This document shows, piece after piece, positions 26,994 through 35,744 of a stretch of 64,000 bases of DNA (position 1 is its first letter; every line of letters begins with the position of its first letter). The position numbers and the translations under genes are program-made. Origin of the DNA: Candidatus Krumholzibacteriota bacterium (GTDB lineage Bacteria; Krumholzibacteriota; Krumholzibacteriia; JAJRXK01). The stretch spans positions 124,001 through 188,000 of the forward strand of contig JAJDAC010000002.1 of NCBI GenBank assembly GCA_029262065.1, read 5' to 3'. The notes below the pieces were generated by a model. The model ran no database searches. It saw only the letters and a program-made list of their open reading frames with translations, and was not told the origin of the DNA.

Positions 26994-28460
26994 CTAATCG
27001 GAGGCAGCCACGGCCTGTTTCAGTTTGCGAAATACGTCATGGGCCGAGGTACCACCGTGGTTGGCCAGAAATACAATCGTGTAGCCTGAATCCGGAAAAT
27101 GCATGTACTCAAAAAACGCCCCCGGACCGGTACCACCGTGACCAAACCAACGCCGGCCTTCATACTCGCCGTCCATGAACCCGTAGCCATACTTGCCGCC
27201 AACCGGCTGCTTCACTTTTCCGGTCGTCAACACACGCGTCAGTGATTCCGTGGTCAGTTGCCATTCGTTCAGGGCGCGATCGAACGCAAACATGTCTTGG
27301 AGCGACGCATAGCAGCCGCCGGCCGAGGTTCCCTTCCTTCCCAGTTCAGCGGGAAACCACTGCTCTTTCTCGTCACCCTGCGTCGGTAGAACGAACTCGT
27401 AGGCCAGCGCCGCGGACCCTGAACCGTCGTTTTCGAAGAAACCAGCGTGCTCCATGCCCGCCGGCACCAGAACGCGCTCGCGAATGTATTCAAAATAGCT
27501 GACGCCACTGACCTGTTCGAGAATCAGGCCCAGCACAATGTAGTTGGTGTTGCAGTATTCGTGCTTTGTGCCCGGTGCGAACACCAGCGGCCGATCGGCG
27601 AAGTACGGAAGTATCTGCTTCAGCTCGGTTATTTCCCCCCACTCTTTTTCGTACGCCTCGGTCCAGTATTCTGGCAAACCCGACCTGTGCGTAAGCAGTT
27701 GATCAACTGAAACGGCTTGAGCGACTTTGGCATGGGGATAGTCAGGCAGATGGTCGGCTACGACGTCGTCGAACCTGAGCTTTCCGTTCTCGACAAGTTG
27801 CGCAATAGCAATCGCGGTGATCATCTTTCCGCCCGAAGCCAAGTTGAACGGCGTCGACTTTGAGTTCCGGGTGTTCTTCGCGTGGTCCTGCCAACCACAG
27901 ACTTTTTCGAAGACAGCTTCTCCGTTGCGGGCTACCGCGAACGCACCGGAGAGATTCTGCTCCTGCTCGAGCCAATCGATGTGATCGGAGATCCATGCGC
28001 GGACACGCGGGTCGGCGATACCGCCATCCGGTAGCGGCCGGGGCTCAATGGCATCGGCAATGGCAAACGAGCTGAACCGGCCCTCGTGTTCCTGGCTCGC
28101 GAAGAACTGAAAACTCTTCCACCGACCCGTCGCGCTGGCTTTGGCCGTCACATGACCAGCAATAAACACCGTGCCGTCTCTGACGTCCTGGATTTCGGCC
28201 ACGGAAATCGACCCAAGCTCTTCGCTCAACCGATTGAATACGGTCCGCATTCTCTCGAGTTTTTCTTCCGTAGCGTCGGTGAAGTTCGCCGCAATGAAGT
28301 TGTCGACCAGGCCATCCTCGCCAGCGTTGAAGACGCGCTCAAAATCGGCAAGTCGATCGGACGGACGCACCTCGCCGGCGAAAGCCGAGACTGTCACCAT
28401 CGGCAGGCTCGACATCAGAAGAGTGCAAGCGAGAACGCGATAAGGCGCCAGGGACGTCAC
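26994..28460 (-). CDS. Secreted class C beta-lactamase-fold serine hydrolase
   Basis: About 488 residues. Signal peptide (LACTLLMSSLPMVTVSAFAGEV). Residues about 35-160 form a small alpha/beta domain ('ADFERVFNAGEDGLVDNFIA', 'HVTAKASATGRWKSFQFFAS') like the cystatin-like domain often placed before this fold. The Pfam 'Beta-lactamase' domain follows, with SxxK in 'ASGGKMITA', YxN in 'YCNTNY' and the third motif 'GHGGTGPG'. Members are esterases, D-aminopeptidases or penicillin-binding-like enzymes; real beta-lactamase activity is unlikely. Start is a GTG overlapping the stop of the upstream zinc-ribbon gene (GTGA), so it is translationally coupled. Confidence 0.88.
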   Translation of the reverse strand: MTSLAPYRVLACTLLMSSLPMVTVSAFAGEVRPSDRLADFERVFNAGEDGLVDNFIAANFTDATEEKLERMRTVFNRLSEELGSISVAEIQDVRDGTVFIAGHVTAKASATGRWKSFQFFASQEHEGRFSSFAIADAIEPRPLPDGGIADPRVRAWISDHIDWLEQEQNLSGAFAVARNGEAVFEKVCGWQDHAKNTRNSKSTPFNLASGGKMITAIAIAQLVENGKLRFDDVVADHLPDYPHAKVAQAVSVDQLLTHRSGLPEYWTEAYEKEWGEITELKQILPYFADRPLVFAPGTKHEYCNTNYIVLGLILEQVSGVSYFEYIRERVLVPAGMEHAGFFENDGSGSAALAYEFVLPTQGDEKEQWFPAELGRKGTSAGGCYASLQDMFAFDRALNEWQLTTESLTRVLTTGKVKQPVGGKYGYGFMDGEYEGRRWFGHGGTGPGAFFEYMHFPDSGYTIVFLANHGGTSAHDVFRKLKQAVAASD

Positions 28461-28903
28461 GTAGCGTCCAGCTCGTGCAGCTTGCCCCAATCCTTGTCCT
28501 CGTATCGCTCGTGCGTGGCCAGGTCGTAGGACTCGATCGCCGGTGCAAACTCGATCCCCCGATGGATGGCTTCGCAGTGGTAACAAAGCGCGATTTCGGG
28601 CAATTTCAAATACAACGCGAGGTCGATGAGCGCGGCCACCACCAAACTCAACCACTTTGTGAACGGACCCAGTACCGCAGCCACCGCCACGATAGCCACG
28701 CCCACCTTCCGATTGAAATCGCGCTGGCGGTACATGCGATCACACCCGCATATCCAACACTGCACCAGCCGACCATCGGCATCGGTATGTGGCGTGATCG
28801 ATTGATCGTGTTCGCAACGACGGCAGCGAATGGTCGACGGCTGCTCGCGCTCTTCTACCCACTGACCCAGACCGCAATGGCGGCATCGATAGTTCACGTC
28901 CAA
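28457..28903 (-). CDS. Zinc-ribbon membrane protein, hypothetical
   Basis: 148 residues. The N-terminus has a zinc ribbon ('YRCRHCGLGQ', 'IRCRRCEHDQ') and a further pair ('CWICGC'), then about 40 hydrophobic residues ('VGVAIVAVAAVLGPFTKWLSLVVAALIDLALYL') that probably form two short membrane helices, then another Cys pair 'LCYHCEAIHRG' near the C-terminus. No family recognised. A TTG at 28903 is chosen, with GGGA a few bases upstream; a GTG two codons in is equally possible. Lies between a polytopic membrane protein and the beta-lactamase-fold gene, all on one strand and closely spaced. Confidence 0.7.
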   Translation of the reverse strand: MDVNYRCRHCGLGQWVEEREQPSTIRCRRCEHDQSITPHTDADGRLVQCWICGCDRMYRQRDFNRKVGVAIVAVAAVLGPFTKWLSLVVAALIDLALYLKLPEIALCYHCEAIHRGIEFAPAIESYDLATHERYEDKDWGKLHELDAT

Positions 28904-28922
28904 AGCAATCCCGCCCGGTATC

Positions 28923-29702
28923 TCATAGAGGTAGCTGGTAGGCCACGACGAAGTACGTGGCTACACCCTCGCCCATCAACGCCAGGAACGAAGCCACGTA
29001 CAACAGGCCCGTGGCCGACTGGTTCGCGCCCCGGCGTACGCAGTCGACGATCATGGGCAACAGAACGGCCAGAGCCACGATGGTGAGTCCCCGCTGCAGC
29101 AGGAACGCGAGGTGGTCTATGAAGAACAAGCTCTTGTCGGCTCCCTCCGGAGCCTTGAACAAATCTGCTGCAAACACCGTGACCAGGGCCAACACCAGGC
29201 GCACACCCAGTAGTGCCCCGATGACCCAAACGAAACGATTGAGGTAGCCAAACGACAAGCCCGGCGTCACCAGGTAGAAGTGTCCCAGGATCATGGCCAC
29301 CAGGGTGCCACCGGCCAACAGGCTCGAAGAGAAGGCCGTGGCCAACAGGAACGGCAGACTGGTGTAGAACTCATCTCCCACCAGTTCCACCGCATCGAAA
29401 TACAGCCCCACGGCGCCCAGCACCAACGCCACGCCAATAAAAACCAGAGCGGGCCGGGGCGATATGGACGGATCAATCATGAAACTCAGCATGAGCGCGG
29501 CCGTCGCCCCCGCGCCCCACATGTTCAACTGTCCCAGGTCGCCGCCACTACCCAGCGCGAGCGCGGTGATCCAAAGCCCCATGACGCACAGGGAATTGAC
29601 CACATAGTACGTGCGGCCGATTCGGGTAGGCGGCACCAGGGGTAACGTCGCCAGCATGCCCCAGCCCAGGTGGCTCAGGAAATGGTAGAGAATTTCGTTC
29701 AT
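28923..29702 (-). CDS. Polytopic membrane protein, hypothetical
   Basis: About 259 residues with about eight membrane helices ('LGWGMLATLPLVP', 'YYVVNSLCVMGLWITALALG', 'GAGATAALMLSFMID', 'ALVFIGVALVLGAVGLYFD', 'LPFLLATAFSSSLLAGGTLV', 'FVWVIGALLGVRLVLALVTV', 'LTIVALAVLLPMIVDCV', 'LLYVASFLALMGEGVATYFV'). His residues in the membrane near 'GHFYLVTPGLSFGYLNR' hint at a cofactor or quinone-related role but I cannot name a family. The long frame extends upstream but ATG at 29702 is the start of the membrane protein. First gene of a three-gene minus-strand operon. Confidence 0.75.
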   Translation of the reverse strand: MNEILYHFLSHLGWGMLATLPLVPPTRIGRTYYVVNSLCVMGLWITALALGSGGDLGQLNMWGAGATAALMLSFMIDPSISPRPALVFIGVALVLGAVGLYFDAVELVGDEFYTSLPFLLATAFSSSLLAGGTLVAMILGHFYLVTPGLSFGYLNRFVWVIGALLGVRLVLALVTVFAADLFKAPEGADKSLFFIDHLAFLLQRGLTIVALAVLLPMIVDCVRRGANQSATGLLYVASFLALMGEGVATYFVVAYQLPL

Positions 29703-29823
29703 TGGAATTCGAGCCGAACGGACTCGCTCGCGGGAAGGGACGCTCGACGCAGACGGGGCAGCAGTATAGGCTGCGCGGAAAATGGGTGTCAAACCACGCG
29801 AACGTGAGCTGGAGACCAAACCT

Positions 29824-30477
29824 GTGAGACGGTATGGAGTTCTGCTGGCCGGCAGCGGGTGGATCGACGGAAGCGATCCGCTGCAGGCCCTGGCCTTTCT
29901 GACGGTGGCCTGGGCCAACGGCGATAGCGCCTTCACGGTAGCCAGCGATGACCCGCAGCACGACACCATCAACGCCCTGACCGGCGACCCCCTGCCACCG
30001 CGAAGCATGCGAGCGGAAGCGGCCCGGCTCACGGGCGGCGATTGCCGACGACTCGAGGACACGAGCGCCGTGGATCTGGATGGTTTGTTCGTGCCCGGCG
30101 GGCTGGGAACCGTCAAGTCCCTGTGCGCGGCGGCCGTCGAGGGAAATGAAGCCCCCGTGCACCCGGCCGTGGCTACGTTGATCAACGGACTGTTCGCGGC
30201 GGGTAAGCCGCTGGCGGCCGCGGACGAAGGAGTGGTGCTACTGGCATCGGCCCTTCGGCATCAACAACTCACGCTGGCCGGCCACTCACGCACGCTGCTC
30301 GAACAATCCATTTCGCAGCTAGGCCATCGATGCCCGGAACATCCCGTTGATGCTCCCCTGGTAGATGACCAAGCGGCCGTGGTCACCATGGCCATCGCCA
30401 CCGATGCCCATCCGGCCCAGGTGCACGACGCGGTGCGAAACATGTATCTGAAAATGGCGGCGCTCTCGACGGACTGA
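29824..30477 (+). CDS. ElbB-like DJ-1/PfpI-superfamily protein lacking the nucleophile Cys
   Basis: About 217 residues. It follows the ElbB (isoprenoid-biosynthesis-associated, glyoxalase-like) pattern: 'YGVLLAGSGWIDGSDPLQALAF', 'QHDTINALTG', 'RMRAEAARLTGGD' type helix, 'LDGLFVPGGLGTVKSLC' and 'VHPAVATLINGLFAAGKPL'. In ElbB the next strand ends in the nucleophilic Cys ('GxxCIAPALL'); here it reads 'LAAADEGVVLLASAL', so the Cys is gone and glyoxalase/deglycase chemistry is unlikely. Start is the GTG at 29824 with GGAGA eight bases upstream; an ATG 14 codons earlier has no binding site. Divergent from the membrane-protein operon. Confidence 0.8.
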   Translation: MRRYGVLLAGSGWIDGSDPLQALAFLTVAWANGDSAFTVASDDPQHDTINALTGDPLPPRSMRAEAARLTGGDCRRLEDTSAVDLDGLFVPGGLGTVKSLCAAAVEGNEAPVHPAVATLINGLFAAGKPLAAADEGVVLLASALRHQQLTLAGHSRTLLEQSISQLGHRCPEHPVDAPLVDDQAAVVTMAIATDAHPAQVHDAVRNMYLKMAALSTD

Positions 30478-30728
30478 ATCCGGAGAAAAGGGATAGGACC
30501 GGCCGGACAGTGGCGAGCAGGCTGACTCGCGACGATCGAGCGTCAGACCGGAGGTGTCGGGCCAAACTCGCAAGAGCGTGTCAGGTCCAAGAGGGGCCCT
30601 CCGAGGCCGACGACGACTGGATAAGCGGATCGCCCGATAGCAGTCTCCGCGCACTCCAGCCGGTCCTCCTCCCGGTCGCCTGCGAGAATCCCCGCCGAGC
30701 ATCGCGTGCTCTTATAGACGGCTCGTGA

Positions 30729-30955
30729 CCAACGTTCTCGCGTTACCAGGCGACCCAAAGACGTTGGGACTGTGGAGCGAACGGTCCCTGCGTGGGAAAC
30801 CCCACCCGTTCGCTCCCCAGTACCCATTCGATGCAGGGTCCCAAAGACTTCGCTTCGGCGCTGAGATCCCCGACGCGACTCTTCATGGCAGACCTCACCG
30901 ACGTTGCTAGGTCAGATGAGACCCTGCAGCCCGCGGAACCGCGCATATGGCGCGG
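30729..30955. ncRNA. Candidate structured RNA (four consecutive helices)
   Basis: Directly visible pairings: CCAACGT 30729-30735 with ACGTTGG 30761-30767; a 16-base arm 30769-30784 with 30806-30821 (15 of 16 paired) capped by GTGGG-AAAC-CCCAC at 30792-30805; GCAGGGTC 30833-30840 with GACCCTGC 30920-30927, enclosing GACCT/AGGTC and a CGC-TTCG-GCG tetraloop; and CCGCGC 30939-30944 with GCGCGG 30950-30955. I could not match it to RNase P, tmRNA, SRP or 6S RNA by their conserved boxes. The strand is undetermined because no wobble pair decides it. Confidence 0.4.
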
Positions 30956-31041
30956 CTCGGGAGAACCAAGACGGAACAGGCAGGGACCACTGGAATGACA
31001 ACCTGCCGGCCGTCGTCCTGATTTTCCCGAAAGTCAGCGTT

Positions 31042-31104
31042 CGAGTCGGGGCCTGGCGAGATGCGTAGAGCGCAAGGGTGTAGCGAAATCTCGCGAGGCA
31101 CTCG
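31042..31104. ncRNA. Long hairpin in the gene-free region
   Basis: GCCTGGCGAGAT at 31051-31062 pairs with ATCTCGCGAGGC at 31088-31099 (one mismatch), and the helix continues with CGAGT 31042-31046 and ACTCG 31100-31104 across a four-base bulge. It has no T run, so it is not a standard terminator. It may be part of the same transcript as the helices at 30729-30955. Confidence 0.35.
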
Positions 31105-31325
31105 GCCACGCGGACAGTTCCACGGTGAGAAACGAAGCGGATACAGGTTCCCGGACGACAGTGGGTGCCTGCCAGGTTTCGCTTCCCGTGAATTATTGGA
31201 GATTTCAAGCGCCCAGGCTGGTTGGATAGACAAGCAAGCGCGACTGAAAAACTCTCTGGTTGGAACTTAATGAAGTCACCCAACCATAGTCAAGGGACTT
31301 GGAACAATCACATGATTGGACCGCG

Positions 31326-32087
31326 TCAAGGGTGTTCACTCCGTACGCTGGCCCCCCCGTCCACCACCATGACCTGGCCGGTAACGAATTTGGCAGACGC
31401 AAGATAGGTCAGAGCTGCCTCGATATCCTCGGCCGTGCCAAACTCCCGCAGGGGAATACTCGCCGGGGACGGCTTGGGCACGCTGTCACTCTCCTCGCCG
31501 TCGATCCAGATCGTACCGGGCGCAATTGCATTCACCCGTACCGTCGGCGCCAATGCCAGCGCCGAGGCCCGGGTCAACATGACCAGACCCGCCTTGCTCA
31601 AGCTGTAGGGTAAGTGGTTCGCGTACGGCCTCAGGCCCCCCACGCTCGCCAGATTGACGATGCAACCCGATCCGCGTTCGCGCATACGTCGGCCAAGCTC
31701 AGCCGTAAGCAGATACGGCGTGCGAAGGTTCACGGCCATGGTCGAATCGAACACCCGTTCGTCCGCCTGCTCCAGGGTGGAGTTGGGAAATACTCCGGCG
31801 TTGTTCACCAGCAGCTCGATGGGCCCGAACCCATCCTCCACTTCCCGACTGAGCCGCTCGCACGCTCCGCTTTCCGCGAAATCGGCCAGAAACAGCGCAC
31901 TCGCGGACCCCGCGTCGCGTAGAGCACCAAGCGTGGTCTGGGAATCGGATGACTCGCGGCGGGCGGTGATCGCCACGTCATAGCCGTCGCGAGCGAGGGC
32001 CAGCGCCAGGCGTTTCCCCAGTCGGCGGGCACCACCAGTGACCAGCGCGCGGCGGCGGGGTGTTCTACTCTTGGTTTCCGCGGTCAT
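31326..32087 (-). CDS. SDR-family oxidoreductase, pteridine-reductase-like
   Basis: About 253 residues, classical short-chain dehydrogenase. Cofactor motif 'LVTGGARRLGKRLALALARDG' (the Arg-Arg after GGA favours NADPH and is typical of FolM/PTR1 pteridine reductases), 'NNAGVF', catalytic Ser in 'IVNLASVGG', Tyr and Lys in 'YSLSKAGL', and 'VNAIAPGTIW'. FolM-like enzymes reduce dihydropterins; that is the best guess but not proven by motifs alone. ATG at 32087 with GGGGA six bases upstream. Divergent from the MoxR gene. Confidence 0.87.
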   Translation of the reverse strand: MTAETKSRTPRRRALVTGGARRLGKRLALALARDGYDVAITARRESSDSQTTLGALRDAGSASALFLADFAESGACERLSREVEDGFGPIELLVNNAGVFPNSTLEQADERVFDSTMAVNLRTPYLLTAELGRRMRERGSGCIVNLASVGGLRPYANHLPYSLSKAGLVMLTRASALALAPTVRVNAIAPGTIWIDGEESDSVPKPSPASIPLREFGTAEDIEAALTYLASAKFVTGQVMVVDGGASVRSEHP

Positions 32088-32227
32088 TCTGTTCCCCACT
32101 TCTTCGCCCGGCGGCCCAGGGCCCAACTGGTCACAGTCTGGACCTACAGTATATTGATACGAGCCCTCTGGCTCTACGGGTTCCCCTCTACCCAACAATT
32201 CACCCCGGACACAACCCAGGACATTCC

Positions 32228-33751
32228 ATGCAAATCGAGTCCATCCGCACAGTCGGAGAACTGCGCGCCGCCGGCTACCACTCGCGCAGCGTAAAAGAAG
32301 AGATGCGTGAAAACGCGCTGCGGATGCTTCGCGCCGGTGAGGATCTGTTTCCGGGCATCATCGGCTACGAACGCACCGTCATTCCCCAGTTGCTGAACGC
32401 CGTCCTGTCCAAGCACGACTTCATCCTGCTGGGACTTCGGGGCCAGGCCAAGACCCGGCTCGTGCGTGGGTTGGTTGGATTTCTCGACGAACAACTTCCC
32501 GCTCTCGCCGGTGCGCCACTGGCTGAAGATCCCTTCAAACCCGTCACCGCCGCGGGCAAGCGCATCATAAGGGAGGCCGGTGACAGCGCGCCCATCCATT
32601 GGATCCCGCGCGCCGACCGGTTCCACGAAAAACTCGCGACGCCCGACGTCACCATCGCCGATCTGATCGGTGACGTGGATCCCATCAAGGCCGCGCACGA
32701 GGGCCGCACGCTGGATGATGAAGAGATCATCCAATTTGGCCTGGTGGCCCGCGCGCACCGGGGAATCTTCGCGCTCAACGAACTGCCCGACCTGGCCCCC
32801 CGCATCCAGGTGGGCCTCCTGAACATCATGGAAGAAAAAGACGTGCAGATCCGGGGCTTTCCGCTCCGGCTGTCACTCGAGCTGGCCATGGTCTTCACGG
32901 CCAACCCCGAGGACTACACCAACCGTGGCAGCATCATCACGCCGCTCAAAGACCGCATCGGCTCGCAGATCCACACGCACTATCCCACCGATCTGCTGCA
33001 CGCAATGGAAATCACCGAGCAGGAAGCGTGGACGCACCGCGGTCAGGAACTCCATCTCTCACCCTTTTTGCGACGCGTCGTGGACGAAGTCGTGTTCCTG
33101 GCGCGCGGTAGTGACTTCGTCGACAGCGCATCAGGGGTAAGCGCGCGCGCATCGATCAGTGCCTACGAAAACCTCATCAGCAACGTGGAGCGGCGGTGGG
33201 TTACGCACCCCGCCGAGCCCCCTATTGCGCGCGTGTGCGATCTCGACGCCATGATCCCGGCCTTGGTCGGCAAGGTCGAACTGGCGTACGAAGGCGAAGA
33301 AGAAGGCGTCACCGTGGTGGTACGCGACCTTCTGGGCAAGGCCGTGAAACGTGCTTTCCTGGACGGGCTACCCGACCCCAAGGCGCCGAGCGGCCGCAAC
33401 GAGGCCAACGCTTTGGAAGGACGCAACCCCCAGGATGCGCCCGAGGTGGACCGATCCATGTACGGAAGCATCGTGACTTTCTTCAGCAACCAGGGCCGCG
33501 TGGAGGTGAGCGACAGCCAGTCCAACGCAGAGTACCGACAGGCGCTGTCGCAGGTGACCGGGCTGCGCAACCTGGTGGAGGAGCACCTTCCCGACCTGGA
33601 GGAAGCCGACCTCTACTGCGCCATGGAGATGGTGCTCGAAGGCCTGTACCAGTCGAGCTTCGTGGCCAAAGAGAATCTCGACCAGTCCACCCTGTACAGC
33701 GACATGCTGATGCGCATGTTCGAAGGCATGGGGCAGACGTCCGATGACTGA
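32228..33751 (+). CDS. MoxR/ChlI-type AAA+ ATPase
   Basis: About 507 residues. ATP site: Walker A 'LLGLRGQAKTRLV' (a GxxGxAKT variant), Walker B 'GIFALNELPDL' with Asn in place of the first acidic residue, sensor 1 'MVFTANPEDYTNRG' and an arginine finger region 'PLKDRIGSQI', followed by a helical lid and a C-terminal helical tail. These resemble magnesium-chelatase ChlI and MoxR chaperones, which work with a VWA partner on metal insertion or complex activation; the VWA gene follows 29 bases later. Start ATG at 32228 with CAGGA seven bases upstream; the open frame extends further but without a start with a binding site. Confidence 0.9.
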   Translation: MQIESIRTVGELRAAGYHSRSVKEEMRENALRMLRAGEDLFPGIIGYERTVIPQLLNAVLSKHDFILLGLRGQAKTRLVRGLVGFLDEQLPALAGAPLAEDPFKPVTAAGKRIIREAGDSAPIHWIPRADRFHEKLATPDVTIADLIGDVDPIKAAHEGRTLDDEEIIQFGLVARAHRGIFALNELPDLAPRIQVGLLNIMEEKDVQIRGFPLRLSLELAMVFTANPEDYTNRGSIITPLKDRIGSQIHTHYPTDLLHAMEITEQEAWTHRGQELHLSPFLRRVVDEVVFLARGSDFVDSASGVSARASISAYENLISNVERRWVTHPAEPPIARVCDLDAMIPALVGKVELAYEGEEEGVTVVVRDLLGKAVKRAFLDGLPDPKAPSGRNEANALEGRNPQDAPEVDRSMYGSIVTFFSNQGRVEVSDSQSNAEYRQALSQVTGLRNLVEEHLPDLEEADLYCAMEMVLEGLYQSSFVAKENLDQSTLYSDMLMRMFEGMGQTSDD

Positions 33752-33780
33752 CACCCCTTCGGCCGACAACTAGGACCACC

Positions 33781-34869
33781 GTGCGCTACGAGTACTTCGA
33801 GTGGGACGTGACGCGATGGCGCGACCTGTTGAATCACCAGCAGCTGGCCAGCCTGTTCCACTACATACTCACCGCCACCGGTGGCGACGTCGACGAAACC
33901 ATGCGCGTCATGGAAAACCTCAAGCAGAGAGGTATCCTGCCGGGCAACGTTGACCTGGACCGATTTCGGCGCCAGCTCGAAGAGAACGACGAGGTTCAGT
34001 CCACGCCCACCGGATTCACGCTCACGGGCAAGGGCGAACGCAGCCTGCGACGCGCGGCGCTCGAGGCCGTGTTCGGACGTATGCAAAAGAAGGGTGCTGG
34101 CGACCACGCGGTTCCACGCACCGGCGCGGGTGGGGCTGACGCCGCTGAAACGCGCCCCTACCGCTACGGCGACGAAATTTCACGCGTCGATTTCCGAAAA
34201 AGTTTCCAGAACGCGCTGAAACGCGGCCTGGACGGGTTACAGCTCCGCGAGGAAGACCTCGAGGTCGCCGAAACCGAGCATTTGACCAACTCCGCCACGG
34301 TGCTGTTGTTGGACGTGAGCCACAGCATGATCCTATACGGGGAAGACCGGATCACGCCGGCCAAGCAGGTAGCGCTCGCCCTCATCGAACTCATCCAGAC
34401 GCGCTATCCGAAGGACTCGATCGATGTAGTGCTGTTTGGCAACGAAGCCGTGCGCGTCCCGTTGCGGGAAGTACCGTACGTACAGGTGGGGCCTTTTCAT
34501 ACCAACACCCGGGCGGCCCTGATGGCCGCGCGCAACATCCTGCGCCGCAAGAAGCACGCGAACAAGCAGGTCATCCTGATCACCGACGGCAAACCCACGG
34601 TGATCACCGATGAAGAGGGTGTCGTCTACCGCAACACGTTCGGCCTGGATCCCAAGATCGTCAGCAAGACGCTGGACCAAGCGGTCGCCATGCGCCGTGA
34701 GGGGATACCCATAACCACCTTCATGATCGCCAGCGATCCCTACTTGCAGCAGTTCATCCACCGACTCACCGAGCTGAACCGGGGCAAGGCCTACTTCAGC
34801 GAACCCGGCCAGTTGGGGCAGTATGTACTGGTGGACTTTCTGAGAAACCGGCGACGGCGGTTTCGCTAG
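33781..34869 (+). CDS. VWA-domain protein partner of MoxR ATPase
   Basis: 362 residues. The N-terminal 175 residues are helical and charged ('RWRDLLNHQQLASLFHYIL', 'YRYGDEISRVDFRKSFQNAL'). Residues about 175-355 form a von Willebrand A domain with an intact MIDAS: 'LLLDVSHSM' (DxSxS), Thr in 'NTRAALMAAR', and Asp in 'ILITDGKPT'. Pairs with the upstream AAA+ ATPase as in MoxR/ChlI-ChlD-type systems that remodel or metallate a client. Start is GTG at 33781 with AGGA upstream. Overlaps the convergent hydrolase gene by four bases. Confidence 0.9.
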   Translation: MRYEYFEWDVTRWRDLLNHQQLASLFHYILTATGGDVDETMRVMENLKQRGILPGNVDLDRFRRQLEENDEVQSTPTGFTLTGKGERSLRRAALEAVFGRMQKKGAGDHAVPRTGAGGADAAETRPYRYGDEISRVDFRKSFQNALKRGLDGLQLREEDLEVAETEHLTNSATVLLLDVSHSMILYGEDRITPAKQVALALIELIQTRYPKDSIDVVLFGNEAVRVPLREVPYVQVGPFHTNTRAALMAARNILRRKKHANKQVILITDGKPTVITDEEGVVYRNTFGLDPKIVSKTLDQAVAMRREGIPITTFMIASDPYLQQFIHRLTELNRGKAYFSEPGQLGQYVLVDFLRNRRRRFR

Positions 34870-35711
34870 CGCAGCCACCGATCAAACCAGGCGTTGGTGA
34901 CGTCCAACAACTGTTCCAGGTGCGGCGTGGTGCCTTCGAACGGATGTACGGCGCCAAATGTGTGCGTAGCCCGCTCAATCAGTTCTACCCGGCACCGGGG
35001 AGGCTTGCGATCGGCCTGCAACACCTTGGCTTCGTCCACGGGCACGGCCATGTCGGCGGTGCCGTGAACGATCAGGTGGGCCGCCTCCATGCGTTGGGCG
35101 GCACGAAATAGATCGTAGCGCTCGGACTGCTCGCGCGAATCCCTTACCAGGTCGAACCCCAGCGCCATTCGCTGGCCGGTACGGGCATTGGTGAACTCCA
35201 ATGTCCCTTCGGCCTCCCATTGCGCCAGCTGGCGATCGGTGTAGCGCAGGGCGTGGCCTACGCCCGCCCAAGTGGCCAATGCAACGATGGATGGGTCCTC
35301 GGCGCTGGCGACCATGGCCACCAGACCACCGCGACTATGACCCACCACGCCCAAGGGAGCTTGGCCCAGGGCCGGGGCAAATTCACTCTCCTGGCGAAGC
35401 CAGGTCTTGACCGTTTCGAAATCGCTCAGTTCGGCCGCGTAGGTATTGCGCTCGAACAGATCGAGGCGCGTGAACTCGGTGGGATCATCGCCCACGCCGT
35501 TGTGCGAAAAATTGAAAGTGACCACGGCCGTACCACCGCGCACCAGCTGCTCGCTGACGTAGGGAAAGAAACCCCAGTCCTTGAAACCCTTGAAGCCGTG
35601 GCACACCAACACGGCCTGGGTAACGGGCACGGCATCGTCGTAACGAAGGTCGATCGACAGCGGTTGACCGTCGAATCCCTCTCGTGTGTAGTTGTCTGTT
35701 CGCAGCGTCAT
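34866..35711 (-). CDS. Alpha/beta hydrolase (S9/dienelactone-type)
   Basis: 281 residues, cytoplasmic. 'AVLVCHGFKGFKDWGFFPYV' oxyanion strand, 'VVTFNFSHNGVGDD', nucleophile elbow 'GVVGHSRGGLVAMV' with the catalytic Ser, late Asp in 'IVHGTADMAVPVDEA' and His in 'ERATHTFGAVHPF'. Substrate unknown; homologues are annotated as prolyl-oligopeptidase-like or esterases. Divergent from the HAD gene whose start lies 34 bases away. Confidence 0.87.
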   Translation of the reverse strand: MTLRTDNYTREGFDGQPLSIDLRYDDAVPVTQAVLVCHGFKGFKDWGFFPYVSEQLVRGGTAVVTFNFSHNGVGDDPTEFTRLDLFERNTYAAELSDFETVKTWLRQESEFAPALGQAPLGVVGHSRGGLVAMVASAEDPSIVALATWAGVGHALRYTDRQLAQWEAEGTLEFTNARTGQRMALGFDLVRDSREQSERYDLFRAAQRMEAAHLIVHGTADMAVPVDEAKVLQADRKPPRCRVELIERATHTFGAVHPFEGTTPHLEQLLDVTNAWFDRWLR

Positions 35712-35744
35712 CTGGCCGTCCCAAATCGAGAGAGTAACGAACCC

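Larger units (their letters stand above)
30478..31325. other. 850-base region without a gene
   Basis: No open frame here shows coding character on either strand (all are short, Arg/Ser/Pro-rich and overlap each other). The stretch is instead rich in inverted repeats, listed separately at 30729-30955 and 31042-31104. Near its right end there is also TGGTTGG/CCAACCA (31257-31286) and a CAATCA/TGATTG palindrome just before the convergent SDR gene end. It may hold a structured RNA or decayed sequence. Confidence 0.5.

Noticed and set aside
31030-31060. tRNA-like GTTCGAGTC box at about 31040
   Set aside because: No complementary T-stem and no acceptor or anticodon arms around it.
30478-31325. RNase P, tmRNA or SRP RNA in the gene-free region
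   Set aside because: The conserved boxes (such as GAGGAAAGTCC for RNase P, or the SRP GGAAGCAGC loop) are absent on both strands.
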